A stretch of DNA of 52,780 nucleotides from Bacteroides sp. (lineage in GTDB: Bacteria; Bacillota; Clostridia; Oscillospirales; Ruminococcaceae), in contig JAMPHV010000009.1 in assembly GCA_023663265.1 (NCBI GenBank), positions 1 to 52,780 on the forward strand, in the 5' to 3' direction. Under the pieces are notes generated by a model. That model saw nothing but the letters and a program-made list of their open reading frames with translations, was not told where the DNA came from and searched no databases. The position numbers and the translations under genes are program-made. This document shows, piece by piece, positions 23,583 through 32,477 of the stretch; within the stretch, counting starts at the first letter, position 1; each line of letters begins with the position of its first letter.

Positions 23583-24913
23583 ACATGATTGAAATAATTG
23601 AAAAGAAAAGAGACCGCAAGGAGCTTTCGGAGGAGGAAATACGCTTTTTTGTAAGGGGAGTGTGCGATGAAACGATACCCGACTATCAGATAAGCGCCTT
23701 GCTGATGGCGATCTGTATCAACGGAATGAACGACGTGGAGATCGCGGCGTTGACCGACGCTATGGCTAAAAGCGGAGATACGGTGGACCTTAGCTATATT
23801 GACGGAATTAAGGTAGACAAGCACTCCAGCGGAGGTGTCGGGGATAAAACCACTCTTGCGGTGGCTCCCATGGCAGCGGCCTGCGGACTTTCCGTTGCCA
23901 AGATGTCGGGCAGAGGTTTGGGCTTCAGCGGAGGCACCATTGACAAGCTTGAATCTATAGAGGGCTTTCGCACCACTCTTTCCGAGGAGGAGTTTAAGGG
24001 ATTTATACGCCGCGACGGGATAGCCTTGATGGGTCAGACCAAAAACGTAGCTCCCGCCGATAAAAAGCTTTATGCCTTGAGAGACGTTACGGGAACGGTG
24101 CCCAGCCTTCCTCTTATCGCCGCCAGCATTATGAGCAAGAAGCTGGCATGCGGTTCGGACGCTATTGTGCTTGACGTAAAGTGCGGCTCGGGTGCGTTTA
24201 TGAAAAATCTCGACGACGCGATCGAGCTGGCGCAGAAAATGACTTTTATAGGAGAAAGGAACGGCAGACGTGTCTTCGCCGTCGTCACAAATATGGACCA
24301 GCCGTTGGGCAGAGCCGTGGGAAACGCGCTGGAGGTAAGAGAGGCAATAGATACTCTCAAAGGAAAGGGTCCCGCGGACTTTACCGAGCTTTGTTATATA
24401 ATCGGTTCCTTTATGCTGGTGGCAGGTAAAAAGGCGGAGAGCACGGAAAAGGCGAGAGATATGCTCAAGAACGTCGTTTCAAGCGGTAAGGCGCTTGAAA
24501 AGTTTAAAAGGTTCATAGAAAATCAAGGCGGAAATCCCGAAATTGTTGAAAACAGCTCGCTGCTGCCGTTAGCTAAGGTGAAAAAAACGGTCCTTTCCCC
24601 CTGCGGCGGAGTTGTTACCGCTATAGACGGGGAAAAGACGGGCGCGGCGGCGGTAGAGGTCAAGGCGGGAAGAACGGTAAAAACGGATAATATAGACTTT
24701 GGGAGCGGCTTTGTGCTGACCGCAAAAATCGGAGACAGAGTAACTAAGGGGCAGCCCATAGCGGAAATATACGCGCCCGACGAGGCTTTGGCGGCAGCGG
24801 CGGAGGAGCGGCTTTTAAGCGCTTACTCCTTCGGAGAAGCCGCGGTGATAAAGCCCATGCTGCTTGCATATGCGGATAAGGAGGGGATATATCGTGATCA
24901 GAACAAGTATTGA
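23579..24913 (+). CDS. pdp: Pyrimidine-nucleoside phosphorylase
   Basis: 444 residues, normal size. KVDKHSSGGVGDKTTLAVAP is the family signature (residue 80 area). Next come KMSGRGLGFSGGTIDKLESI, KLACGSDAIVLDVKCGSGAF and a C-terminal PYNP domain. It phosphorolyses uridine, thymidine and deoxyuridine to base and (deoxy)ribose 1-phosphate. GTG start after GGAGG, coupled to the membrane gene; the cytidine deaminase gene overlaps its end by 20 bases. Confidence 0.94.
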   Translation: MNMIEIIEKKRDRKELSEEEIRFFVRGVCDETIPDYQISALLMAICINGMNDVEIAALTDAMAKSGDTVDLSYIDGIKVDKHSSGGVGDKTTLAVAPMAAACGLSVAKMSGRGLGFSGGTIDKLESIEGFRTTLSEEEFKGFIRRDGIALMGQTKNVAPADKKLYALRDVTGTVPSLPLIAASIMSKKLACGSDAIVLDVKCGSGAFMKNLDDAIELAQKMTFIGERNGRRVFAVVTNMDQPLGRAVGNALEVREAIDTLKGKGPADFTELCYIIGSFMLVAGKKAESTEKARDMLKNVVSSGKALEKFKRFIENQGGNPEIVENSSLLPLAKVKKTVLSPCGGVVTAIDGEKTGAAAVEVKAGRTVKTDNIDFGSGFVLTAKIGDRVTKGQPIAEIYAPDEALAAAAEERLLSAYSFGEAAVIKPMLLAYADKEGIYRDQNKY

Positions 24914-25310
24914 GGACTGCGGGTACACACTGCTTGCGGAAAAGGCAAGGGAAGCGGTTGAAAGGGCGTACTGCCCTTATTCCGACTATAAGGTAGGCGC
25001 GGCGGTGCTTACGGAGGGAGGCAATATTTATACAGGCTGCAACATAGAAAACGCCAGCTACGGAGCTTCTAACTGCGCCGAAAGAACCGCGGTGTTTAAG
25101 GCGGTGAGTGAGGGGGAAACAAGGATAAAGGCAGCGGCGGTATTTACCGAGGAGGGCAACGAGGCGCCTTTTCCCTGCGGAATATGCCGACAGGTGCTAA
25201 GCGAGTTTTGCGAGCCTGATACGCCCATAATTATTTACGACGGAGCCGATTCGGTCTATTGCGCCGAGCTGGCGGAGCTGCTGCCGTATTCGTTTCGGCT
25301 TGATAAATAG
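24894..25310 (+). CDS. cdd: Cytidine deaminase
   Basis: 138 residues. CNIENASYGASNCAERTA holds the zinc-ligand Cys and the catalytic Glu (CAE), and PCGICRQVL supplies the other two zinc Cys. Tetrameric homologues have this three-Cys pattern. It turns cytidine into uridine, the substrate of the overlapping phosphorylase. Start GTG 24,894 after GGAGG. The upstream ATG at 24,864 lacks a ribosome site. Confidence 0.95.
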   Translation: MIRTSIEDCGYTLLAEKAREAVERAYCPYSDYKVGAAVLTEGGNIYTGCNIENASYGASNCAERTAVFKAVSEGETRIKAAAVFTEEGNEAPFPCGICRQVLSEFCEPDTPIIIYDGADSVYCAELAELLPYSFRLDK

Positions 25311-25336
25311 AGGTATAATACGGAAAGGACAACGGT

Positions 25337-26536
25337 ATGTACAACAATTCAAAGAGAATGAGCGCGCTTTTTATTTCCGCGGGTATGCTTATTGCTGCGC
25401 TTCTGCCCGGCTGCAGCGGCAAGGAGGAAAGCGACCTGACAGGCACGGGCGTTGAGATACCCGTGTATGACATTGAGGCAAGAGAGCTTCCCGAAAATGA
25501 AGCTATGACCTTTGTAAGAAATTTGAAAATAGGCTGGAATTTGGGCAATACCCTTGACGCCGATTCAAAGACCTCGGTGGAGAGCGCTTCGGAAACCTCC
25601 TGGGGCTCCCCGATGATAACCGAGGAAATGATAGCGGATATAAACAAGGCGGGCTTTAACACTATACGTATACCGGTGACCTGGCATAACCATGTGGACG
25701 ATGATTTTAATATATCGGATTACTGGTTGGGAAGAGTAAAGGAGATAGTGGATTATGCCTATAAAAGAAAGATGTATGTTATAATCAATATTCATCACGA
25801 TATGATAAAGTCCTTCTATTATCCCACCTACGAGACGCTTGAAAGCTCAATGGCTTTTTCGGACGCCGTATGGGCGCAGCTTTGCGAAGCCTTTAAGGAC
25901 TATGACGAGCATTTGATATTTGAAGGAATAAACGAACCGAGATTAAAGGACACAGACAACGAATGGTGGATAGACGAGAAAAGCGAGCTCGGAAAGGAAG
26001 CCGTAGACTGTATTATGCAGATCAATCAGTCCTTTGTCGATCTGGTGAGAGCCTCGGGAGGAAACAATGCCGAACGCTATCTTATGACGCCGAGCTATTG
26101 CGCTTCGCCGACCTATGCCTGCTCCGATCTGTTTTCTTTGCCGAACGACCCCGCAGGAAGGACCATACTTTCCGTACATGCCTACGAGCCGTATAATTTC
26201 GCTCTTTCGGACGATAGCAGCTCAAATACCTTTGTGGCAGGCAGAACAAGCACAAGCATAAAATCGGTCATGGATTCCTTGTATGAAAAGTATACCTCAA
26301 AGGGTATACCTGTTGTGATCGGTGAATTCGGCAGCCGAAACAAGGACAATCTCGAAGCGAGAATAGAACATGCTGCATATTATGTGAGCGAGGCAAGATC
26401 GGCGGGAATATCCTGCGTGTGGTGGGATAACAACGCCTTTATCGGGAACGGAGAGCTGTTCGGGCTTTATGACAGAGCGGAGATGACATGGAAGTATCCC
26501 GATATTGTTATTGCGCTTATGAAAAACTGCGGTTAA
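25337..26536 (+). CDS. GH5 family glycanase lipoprotein (endoglucanase-like)
   Basis: 399 residues. Signal peptide with lipobox LPGC. The GH5 barrel (about 55-395) has KIGWNLGNTLDA, RIPVTWHNH, FEGINEPR (acid/base Glu, about residue 198), HAYEPYNF, VVIGEFGS (nucleophile Glu, about 330) and CVWWDNNA. It would cut beta-glucans or mannans outside the cell. No carbohydrate-binding or dockerin module is present. It lies 26 bases after cdd and may be co-transcribed with it, which is an unusual partner. Confidence 0.93.
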   Translation: MYNNSKRMSALFISAGMLIAALLPGCSGKEESDLTGTGVEIPVYDIEARELPENEAMTFVRNLKIGWNLGNTLDADSKTSVESASETSWGSPMITEEMIADINKAGFNTIRIPVTWHNHVDDDFNISDYWLGRVKEIVDYAYKRKMYVIINIHHDMIKSFYYPTYETLESSMAFSDAVWAQLCEAFKDYDEHLIFEGINEPRLKDTDNEWWIDEKSELGKEAVDCIMQINQSFVDLVRASGGNNAERYLMTPSYCASPTYACSDLFSLPNDPAGRTILSVHAYEPYNFALSDDSSSNTFVAGRTSTSIKSVMDSLYEKYTSKGIPVVIGEFGSRNKDNLEARIEHAAYYVSEARSAGISCVWWDNNAFIGNGELFGLYDRAEMTWKYPDIVIALMKNCG

Positions 26537-26613
26537 CAGCGCTTTGGGGCTAATAAACATTTTTTTCTTGTGTTGAAAAACGATTATTGGTATGAAAAGG
26601 AGAGAACTTGAAA

Positions 26614-27144
26614 ATGCAGATACGCAAGGCTGTGTATACCGATCTCGAATCCGCTTCCGCGCTGTACGACAAGGTGACCCTGTATCTTAAGCAGAATGTG
26701 AATTATCCTCATTGGACTCATAAGCTTTATCCCTGTTCGGATACGGTCAAGGAGGGACTGGAGACGGAGAGCCTGTTTGTGTGCGAGGATAACGGCGCGA
26801 TAGTGGGAGAGCTTCTTTTAAACACCGACCCTGCGGGAGATTACTCGGCGGGAGAATGGAGCCGAGCGCTCGGCGAAGGGGAATATATGATAATACACGC
26901 TTTGGCGGTGGATCCCGAGGTTTCGCGAAGAGGCATCGGAAAGGAAATGGTTCGGTTTTGTCTGAATTACGCAGAGGAAAGAGGCTTTAAGGCGATACGC
27001 CTTGACGCGGTGCCCTCAAATATTCCCGCAAGGCGTATGTATGAGGGGCTTGGCTTTCGCTTTGCGGGAGAAAAGGACTTAAAACGGTATGAAACAGGCA
27101 TTCCGCTGTTTGCCTTATATGAATACAATTTAGATAAACAATAA
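26614..27144 (+). CDS. GNAT family N-acetyltransferase
   Basis: 176 residues. The acetyl-CoA fold has IIHALAVDPEVSRRGIGKEM (pyrophosphate loop RRGIGK, about residue 105) and a late PSNIPARRMYEGLGF. The N-terminal IRKAVYTDLESASALYD is typical of the RimI-like branch. Substrate unknown. ATG 26,614 follows GGAG; TTG 26,608 in the same frame is an alternative. Confidence 0.88.
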   Translation: MQIRKAVYTDLESASALYDKVTLYLKQNVNYPHWTHKLYPCSDTVKEGLETESLFVCEDNGAIVGELLLNTDPAGDYSAGEWSRALGEGEYMIIHALAVDPEVSRRGIGKEMVRFCLNYAEERGFKAIRLDAVPSNIPARRMYEGLGFRFAGEKDLKRYETGIPLFALYEYNLDKQ

Positions 27145-27150
27145 AATAAT

Positions 27151-27182
27151 TCCCCTATCAAGCCGTTAAGCTCGATAGGGGG
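27151..27182. terminator. Hairpin between convergent GNAT and SprA-like genes
   Basis: TCCCCTATC, a 14-nt loop and GATAGGGGGA. The T-run is weak on both sides. Confidence 0.5.
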
Positions 27183-27205
27183 AACATACTATTAAATTAT
27201 TATTT

Positions 27206-27793
27206 TTATGCCACTGCGTCAAATAACTTTCCCAATTCCTCTGTTTTATCATTAAGCCCCACGTCAAAGCGTTCGTCTCTTTTTTCGCGGGTAACGGTTT
27301 TTGTTTCGCCGCCCGAAACGTAGGATTTTCCGCACTCGGGGCAGATTGCTCTCTTTATTACCACGCTTTGAGATACTATCTCCTTGCCCTCGCGCGCCGC
27401 TTTAGCTTGGTTGCGGTTCACGTGCTCGTATTCGTGACCTCTTACGGCAGCCTCGGCGCTGGTACCCGCGCCGAGCTTGGAGGCAGATTTAAAGGAAACT
27501 CCCGGGTCGTCGGATTCGTCCTGATATCTCCTGTTTTTGCAGGTCTCGCACTCTCCGTCCTCCTCTTCCTCGGCTTCGTCGCTTTTCATTTTATCCAAAC
27601 GGGCTTGGAGATTCTTTATCCTGTTGTCGAGGTCGGTTATTTTTTTATCGGCGGGAGCGCCGTTCTGCTTTTCATATTCGTCGCGCTTGCGTTCAAGAAG
27701 CTTTATGGTGTCCTCAATATTGCTTTTTGAGCTTTTGTCGGAGGCTCCGACAAAGCCGACAGACGTGCCGACACCGATAGGCGATACTGCCAT
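27206..27793 (-). CDS. SprA-related putative metalloprotease
   Basis: 195 residues. A coiled coil (about 25-75) and a Glu-rich linker are followed by a CETC pair, then RGHEYEHVNRNQAKA, a HExxH zinc-protease motif (about residue 118), and CPECGKSYVSGGET, a second Cys pair. The whole matches the SprA-related/putative metalloprotease family found in clostridia. No signal peptide. Substrate unknown. It has a consensus promoter of its own. Confidence 0.82.
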   Translation of the reverse strand: MAVSPIGVGTSVGFVGASDKSSKSNIEDTIKLLERKRDEYEKQNGAPADKKITDLDNRIKNLQARLDKMKSDEAEEEEDGECETCKNRRYQDESDDPGVSFKSASKLGAGTSAEAAVRGHEYEHVNRNQAKAAREGKEIVSQSVVIKRAICPECGKSYVSGGETKTVTREKRDERFDVGLNDKTEELGKLFDAVA

Positions 27794-27831
27794 AAAAACA
27801 CTTCCTTTCGAGAGATCATTATATTAGCTTT

Positions 27832-27860
27832 ATTATAACACGGATTTGTTGTTTTGTCAA
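27832..27860 (-). promoter_or_regulatory. Consensus sigma-A promoter of the metalloprotease gene
   Basis: Minus strand: TTGACA (27,855-27,860), 17 bases, TATAAT (27,832-27,837). Confidence 0.85.
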
Positions 27861-27876
27861 TTATTAGCGAAAAAAA

Positions 27877-28941
27877 TCAGTTAAAAGAAAGATCGGTGAC
27901 TTTCCATTCATCTTCGAGCTGCACCATATAAACGGTATAATCTGCCTTGGAGTGCTGCTCGCCGTTTTCGGAGGAGCTTACTCCGTACAGGACATGGTCG
28001 TATTTCACTCTGACCGATACGCATTTATCGCTGTAAAAGATCGGATCGTCGGCTTGAACGTCAAGAAAGTCATAGCCGGAATGCCAATTGTGCCAAAAGT
28101 TTTCATAGCCGTACAGCTCGCCGTATATCGGCATATCTGGAGCAAGATACTGAGTCGCTTCGCTTAGTCCTCCGTCGTTTACGACATATCTCGAATATGC
28201 CTTTGAAAATTCAAGAGCAAGCTGCGACAGCTCGGGGCTTTCGGACTGCGCCAACGAAAAACTGCCGTCCTTAAGTGCAAGAGGGTGCCCCAGCTTGTCA
28301 TAGGCGGTAAATTCGGGCTCGTTGATAAAGCCTGTTATTTTGTATGTAACTGTGCAGGGAGCGGCTTCGATAAGACCCTGAAAATGCTCTGTCTCGGGGT
28401 ATGCCGTTCCCGTTTCGGAAACATAAACCGAGGATATCTCCTTTCCGTTGCAGAAAACCGAGGCTCCGCCCGGAGCGGAAACCGAGCAGTCAAAGGTGGG
28501 TATCTCTCCGAATACTACCTTTGACAGCTTATATTCGTAAAAGCCGCAGTCTATCTCCTTTTCCGATTTTATTACCTCGGCTTCGGCGATAACGCCCTCG
28601 TCGGATATAATATTGTAAACGGTGGCATTTTCGCTGCTCTTTCTGCCGTTTCGGCTGTAGGACAGACTGCCGCTTGTCAGCTTTTCAAAATAACCCTTTA
28701 TTGCCGAATCGTCCTCAAACTCATTGTGCTTTCCGTTTAAGCTGCTTATAAGAGAGTCCCTGCTGCTGTCAAATTCCGCCAAGAGCCTATTCATCGGGAT
28801 CTCGGGACTGCTTTTTTCATAGGCGGCAAGCGCTTTCCAAAGCAGCGACAGCGCCGCCGCTATCACGGCTGACGCCAAAAGCGTGAGAGTTACATAAATT
28901 ATTCTGAATGCAACGGTGCCCTTAGTCGTTTTTTTCTTCAT
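27877..28941 (-). CDS. Membrane-anchored extracellular protein of unknown function
   Basis: 354 residues. Start ATG 28,941 (KKKTTKGTVA follows), since the longer frame overlaps the next gene. One membrane segment at about 12-35 (residues RIIYVTLTLLASAVIAAALS), then about 320 residues outside the cell, rich in Ser, Glu and Tyr. No known domain is seen. It is the third gene of a surface cluster, 26 bases after the phosphodiester-glycosidase gene. Confidence 0.65.
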   Translation of the reverse strand: MKKKTTKGTVAFRIIYVTLTLLASAVIAAALSLLWKALAAYEKSSPEIPMNRLLAEFDSSRDSLISSLNGKHNEFEDDSAIKGYFEKLTSGSLSYSRNGRKSSENATVYNIISDEGVIAEAEVIKSEKEIDCGFYEYKLSKVVFGEIPTFDCSVSAPGGASVFCNGKEISSVYVSETGTAYPETEHFQGLIEAAPCTVTYKITGFINEPEFTAYDKLGHPLALKDGSFSLAQSESPELSQLALEFSKAYSRYVVNDGGLSEATQYLAPDMPIYGELYGYENFWHNWHSGYDFLDVQADDPIFYSDKCVSVRVKYDHVLYGVSSSENGEQHSKADYTVYMVQLEDEWKVTDLSFN

Positions 28942-28967
28942 TTTATATTTATCCCGTTTTATATCAT

Positions 28968-30140
28968 TTATTGTTCGCTGACAAGGAATGCGGTGCACAT
29001 TTTTCTGAGACCGATAAGGCTGGCGTTGGAATTGATATGCTCGCCGTTGAACAGCATACTTGACGACGAACCGCCGTCTAAGTTATAGGCATTGACCGCG
29101 CCGAACTTCAGCATAACGTCCTGTACGTCCACAAGGCTCGCGCCCAAGCTGTTCGACTGTCTGCCGTCAATAACGAGCAGGAGCATTGCTCCGTCCGCTC
29201 TCTGACCTATGGCGGTCCTGGGATTAAGTCCGCCTCCCGTGCCGAGGGATTCGGTGGGAACATCGTTTACAATAAGGGTAGGACCGTATTTTGCCGCGTC
29301 CGTTACGCCCATTTCGATGGCTTTTTGTATGGAAAAAGTCCCTACTATAAGCTTTCCCTCATCGGTAATGGCGCAGCATTCCCAGCTTGTGCTCAAGGGA
29401 CCGCCCCACAGCACCTCGCCTTGAGACATCACTATTCCGTACGGCTCGCCGCCCGTTCCGTGACCGGGACGATCGTCCCAGCCGCCGCCGTTTATTCCCG
29501 CGGCTATATTGTCGTAGCTTGCATATATTTCGTCGATGGTTTTTCCGTATTTATCCTCGCCAAATTCACCCGATACGCCTACAAAAACTCTTGTGGGGTC
29601 ATAAACTATCATCATTTTTCCCCGATAGGTGGAGCCCACGATCTCCACAATGTCTATCCCGTCGTTGTCGGGGTCGATCTCCTGCCCGTCGGAGCCGGGG
29701 ATAGTGCTTTTTTCCTCCGCGCTGCTACTCGGATCGCTTGACGTGCCGCCGTCCTTTTTTCCGCCGATGACCACAAGCTCGGTGTCGGTAATGTCGTCCG
29801 TGTTTTGTATGGCGTTTGCCGCCATTATTTCGTTCACCTTTTCCTGTCCCAAAAAGGAGGTAGCCAAAAACTGCGCCGCGCTGGTTTCCATCATGGAGAC
29901 CACAAAAAGGTCTCTTGCTTTTTCGGAGGGTCCAAACTCCACTATCATAACCGCGCCCAAAAGACCGCCGACGATCAGAGCGATTATGGTAAAAAAAACA
30001 AGAGCGGTTCTTAAAATAAAGGTTTTAGCATGGCTTGTTTTTCTGTGGACAGGCTTCGGCTGTCTTCGACCGCCGCCGTAATCGTCGCCGTCGAGCGCCA
30101 CTGCGCGTTTTTTTATCATTATATCCTTGTATGACGGCAT
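28968..30140 (-). CDS. Phosphodiester glycosidase (NAGPA-like) domain membrane protein
   Basis: 390 residues. ATG 30,140 after GGTGGAG. One membrane helix around 36-60, then a Ser/Asp linker. The extracellular domain (about 170-390) has the NAGPA/exopolysaccharide pattern: RPGHGTGGEPYGIV, GLNPRTAIGQRADGAMLLLV, and NLDGGSSSSMLFNGE near the C-terminus. Relatives split sugar-phosphodiester links or act in wall-polymer processing. It overlaps no neighbour and sits between a glycosyltransferase and an unknown membrane protein. Confidence 0.88.
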   Translation of the reverse strand: MPSYKDIMIKKRAVALDGDDYGGGRRQPKPVHRKTSHAKTFILRTALVFFTIIALIVGGLLGAVMIVEFGPSEKARDLFVVSMMETSAAQFLATSFLGQEKVNEIMAANAIQNTDDITDTELVVIGGKKDGGTSSDPSSSAEEKSTIPGSDGQEIDPDNDGIDIVEIVGSTYRGKMMIVYDPTRVFVGVSGEFGEDKYGKTIDEIYASYDNIAAGINGGGWDDRPGHGTGGEPYGIVMSQGEVLWGGPLSTSWECCAITDEGKLIVGTFSIQKAIEMGVTDAAKYGPTLIVNDVPTESLGTGGGLNPRTAIGQRADGAMLLLVIDGRQSNSLGASLVDVQDVMLKFGAVNAYNLDGGSSSSMLFNGEHINSNASLIGLRKMCTAFLVSEQ

Positions 30141-30156
30141 TTTTATGCTCCACCTT

Positions 30157-31215
30157 TCATAGCGTTCTTTCCTTGAATACCCATTCTCTTTGAACGACAA
30201 AGCAGATAAAGAACAAAAACAGATCCACCGCCATTTTGTAGAGAGTTTGGAAAATGCTTTGACTCGTGCCCGCGGCGCAGGTTATAAGATACACCAAGCC
30301 GTAGGACGCCAGCGTCTGACATACCGTCAGCGTGTAATATTTTAAAAGAGACTTTTTGAGCTTGCTTTTGCTTTTAAATACCCTTCGTCTGTTTACGGTA
30401 AAGTTCACCGCGGAGGAAACGGCTCTCGCGGCAGCGGTGGAGGCAAATATCCTAAGATGCTCGTCCCAGCTTTTGGGGAGCAGCAAATTGAGCAGAGTAA
30501 AGAAAATCAGATCGATAGCCGAGGACGTCAGAGAGCTTGCTATGTACTTCAATATTACCGCGTATATTTTGACGGAATCCCTTACAGGTCTGAAATGAGT
30601 GCCCGAGTTGTTATCCGCATAAATGGTTTTTATCGGTATTTCCTTGAAGGTAAGCCCGTTTTCTTTCATGGAAAGAAGCATATTTGTCTCGTACTCAAAG
30701 CGTTCGCCGTCGGTTTTCAAAAATACGGGAATATAGCTTTTGGGAACGGCGCGCAGACCCGTTTGAGTATCGGATATTTTTATACCGCAGAGAAAGCGGA
30801 AGGTAAAGGAGGTTATATTGTTTCCGATACGGCTTTTGGGAGGGATATCCTCTCCCTTGAAGCTTCTTGCGCCGAACACCGCAATACCTGTTTTTTTCAT
30901 TTCATCGCAGCAGGCGGTTATATCCTCCGTTCTGTGCTGCATATCGTCGTCGGTGGTCACGGCGCCAAGCTTGTCCCGCCTGTTTTCAAGAAAATATTCA
31001 AAGCCTGTTTTGAGAGCTCTGCCCTTTCCTTTGTTTTTTTCATGGGTGATAACCGTAACAAAAGGGAGATCGCTTATTCTGTCAAATATTTCCGTTTTTT
31101 CACTTCCGTCGTTTATAACTATTATATCGTCAAAGCCCGCCTCCGACAGCTCCTGTACTGCTGTAACCAGCTTTTCCGTGGGGTTATAGCTTGGAAGAAT
31201 GACCGAGATATCCAT
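30157..31215 (-). CDS. GT2 glycosyltransferase fused to a GtrA-like membrane domain
   Basis: 352 residues. The N-terminal GT2 domain (1-225) has SVILPSYNPTEKL, VINDGSEK and VTTDDDMQHRTEDI (DxD metal site). The C-terminal part (about 228-350) has four membrane helices of the GtrA type, with NFTVNRRRVFKSK, the family signature. Such fusions move a sugar to or with polyprenyl phosphate for wall glycan decoration. It is the first gene of the leftward surface cluster and has a clear promoter. Confidence 0.9.
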   Translation of the reverse strand: MDISVILPSYNPTEKLVTAVQELSEAGFDDIIVINDGSEKTEIFDRISDLPFVTVITHEKNKGKGRALKTGFEYFLENRRDKLGAVTTDDDMQHRTEDITACCDEMKKTGIAVFGARSFKGEDIPPKSRIGNNITSFTFRFLCGIKISDTQTGLRAVPKSYIPVFLKTDGERFEYETNMLLSMKENGLTFKEIPIKTIYADNNSGTHFRPVRDSVKIYAVILKYIASSLTSSAIDLIFFTLLNLLLPKSWDEHLRIFASTAAARAVSSAVNFTVNRRRVFKSKSKLKKSLLKYYTLTVCQTLASYGLVYLITCAAGTSQSIFQTLYKMAVDLFLFFICFVVQREWVFKERTL

Positions 31216-31247
31216 ATCTCCTCCGATGGTGTTTTCTTTTTAAAAAT

Positions 31248-31276
31248 ATTATATCACCTTTTGAAGCAAAATTCAA
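31248..31276 (-). promoter_or_regulatory. Sigma-A promoter of the surface-glycan cluster
   Basis: Minus strand: TTGAAT (31,271-31,276), 17 bases, TATAAT (31,248-31,253). Confidence 0.75.
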
Positions 31277-31369
31277 TTACAAAACGGTAACAATTTTTTT
31301 AAGCCATCTATAAGAAAAATATATGGGCTCGCATTAAGAAAAAGTATGTCGGAAAAAGCCGCCGCTTCA

Positions 31370-31398
31370 TTGACAAGAGCGTAAATGTGTGATATTAT
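31370..31398 (+). promoter_or_regulatory. Sigma-A promoter of the DUF4430/ECF pair
   Basis: TTGACA (31,370-31,375), 17 bases, TATTAT (31,393-31,398). Confidence 0.8.
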
Positions 31399-31442
31399 TA
31401 CTTTTGCAAAATACAGGTTCTAAAGGAAAGAAGGAGAACAAA

Positions 31443-31907
31443 ATGAAAAATTCAATCAAGGCGTTATTGCTTGCGGCGCTGTTGGGCTTATCGGCGGTGT
31501 TCTGCGCGGGCTGCGGCAAGGAGGGCGCGGTCGTAAGCGATGAAAGCGGGAACGGAAGCGCGGTTTCGTCCGTATGGGACAGCGCCGTTTATACCGAGGA
31601 CTCCGAGGTCGGAGAGGGAAGCGTTACAATTAAGGTGGAGGTCGCCGCCGAGGACAGGTCCGTTACCCTTACCGTTCATACCGACAAGGATAATTTGGGG
31701 GACGCCCTGCTCGAAAACGAGCTGGTTTCGGGCGATGAAAGCGAATACGGCTTGTATATCAAGTTTGTTAACGGTATGGAAGCCGATTACGACAAGGACG
31801 GTACCTACTGGGCAATAAGCAGGGACGGAGAGTATCTCATGACAGGCGCGGACAGCACTCCCATAGCGGACGGTGAGCATTATGAGCTTACGCGCACAGA
31901 GGGCTAA
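31443..31907 (+). CDS. DUF4430 lipoprotein
   Basis: 154 residues, ATG 31,443 after AAGGAG. A signal peptide ends in the lipobox FCAGC. The C-terminal domain (about 70-150) has KVEVAAEDRSVTLTV, DALLENELV and GTYWAISRDGEYLMTG, which fits DUF4430, a family related to the C-terminal domain of transcobalamin. It is likely a membrane-tethered ligand-binding protein. Its end overlaps the ECF-type gene, so the pair is coupled. Confidence 0.85.
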   Translation: MKNSIKALLLAALLGLSAVFCAGCGKEGAVVSDESGNGSAVSSVWDSAVYTEDSEVGEGSVTIKVEVAAEDRSVTLTVHTDKDNLGDALLENELVSGDESEYGLYIKFVNGMEADYDKDGTYWAISRDGEYLMTGADSTPIADGEHYELTRTEG

Positions 31908-32424
31908 GCCGTTTCTGTCTCCAACCGAGCTGGTGACCTTTGCGATCCTCGGTTCGCTTATGTATTGCTCCAAAATAATAATGGAGTGGGCTCCGAATAT
32001 TCACCTGCTGGGAATGTTTACCATGACCTATACGTTGGCTTACAGGGTCAAGGGTCTTATACCCGTTTATGTTTACGTTTTTTTAAACGGCTTTTTCTCG
32101 GGCTTCGCGCTGTGGTGGATACCGTATTTATATATATGGGCGGCGCTTTGGGGAGCTGCGATGCTGCTGCCCAAAAAGCTTCCCGTAAAAGCGGCGGTGT
32201 TTGTTTATCCCTTGGTGTGCGGACTTCACGGGCTGATGTTCGGCACGCTTTACGCTCCCGCGCAGGCTCTGCTGTTTGGCTACGACCTGCGGCAAACGTT
32301 GGCATGGATAGCGGCGGGGTTCCCTTGGGACGTTCTTCACGGAGTGGGAAATTTCGCGGCGGGTTTTCTGATACTGCCCTTGGTCAAGCTTATACGGAGG
32401 CTGGACAAAAACGCGTATAAATAA
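31882..32424 (+). CDS. ECF-type transporter substrate-specific (S) component
   Basis: 180 residues with about five to six hydrophobic helices and a short basic tail. The N-terminal PTELVTFAILGSLMYCSKI is typical of ECF S components. ATG 31,882 (after GGTGAG) lies inside the end of the lipoprotein gene; GTG 31,873 is an alternative. An S component binds the vitamin and pairs with shared EcfAAT, whose genes are not here. With the DUF4430 lipoprotein it suggests uptake of a cobalamin-like compound, by inference only. Confidence 0.8.
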   Translation: MSLRAQRAKPFLSPTELVTFAILGSLMYCSKIIMEWAPNIHLLGMFTMTYTLAYRVKGLIPVYVYVFLNGFFSGFALWWIPYLYIWAALWGAAMLLPKKLPVKAAVFVYPLVCGLHGLMFGTLYAPAQALLFGYDLRQTLAWIAAGFPWDVLHGVGNFAAGFLILPLVKLIRRLDKNAYK

Positions 32425-32463
32425 CCCGTAAAAATTCGGTTCGTCCGAATTTTTACGGGTTAT
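32421..32463. terminator. 19-bp perfect bidirectional terminator
   Basis: ATAACCCGTAAAAATTCGG, a TTCGT loop and its exact complement, lying between convergent genes. Confidence 0.85.
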
Positions 32464-32477
32464 TTACGTGATTCAAG

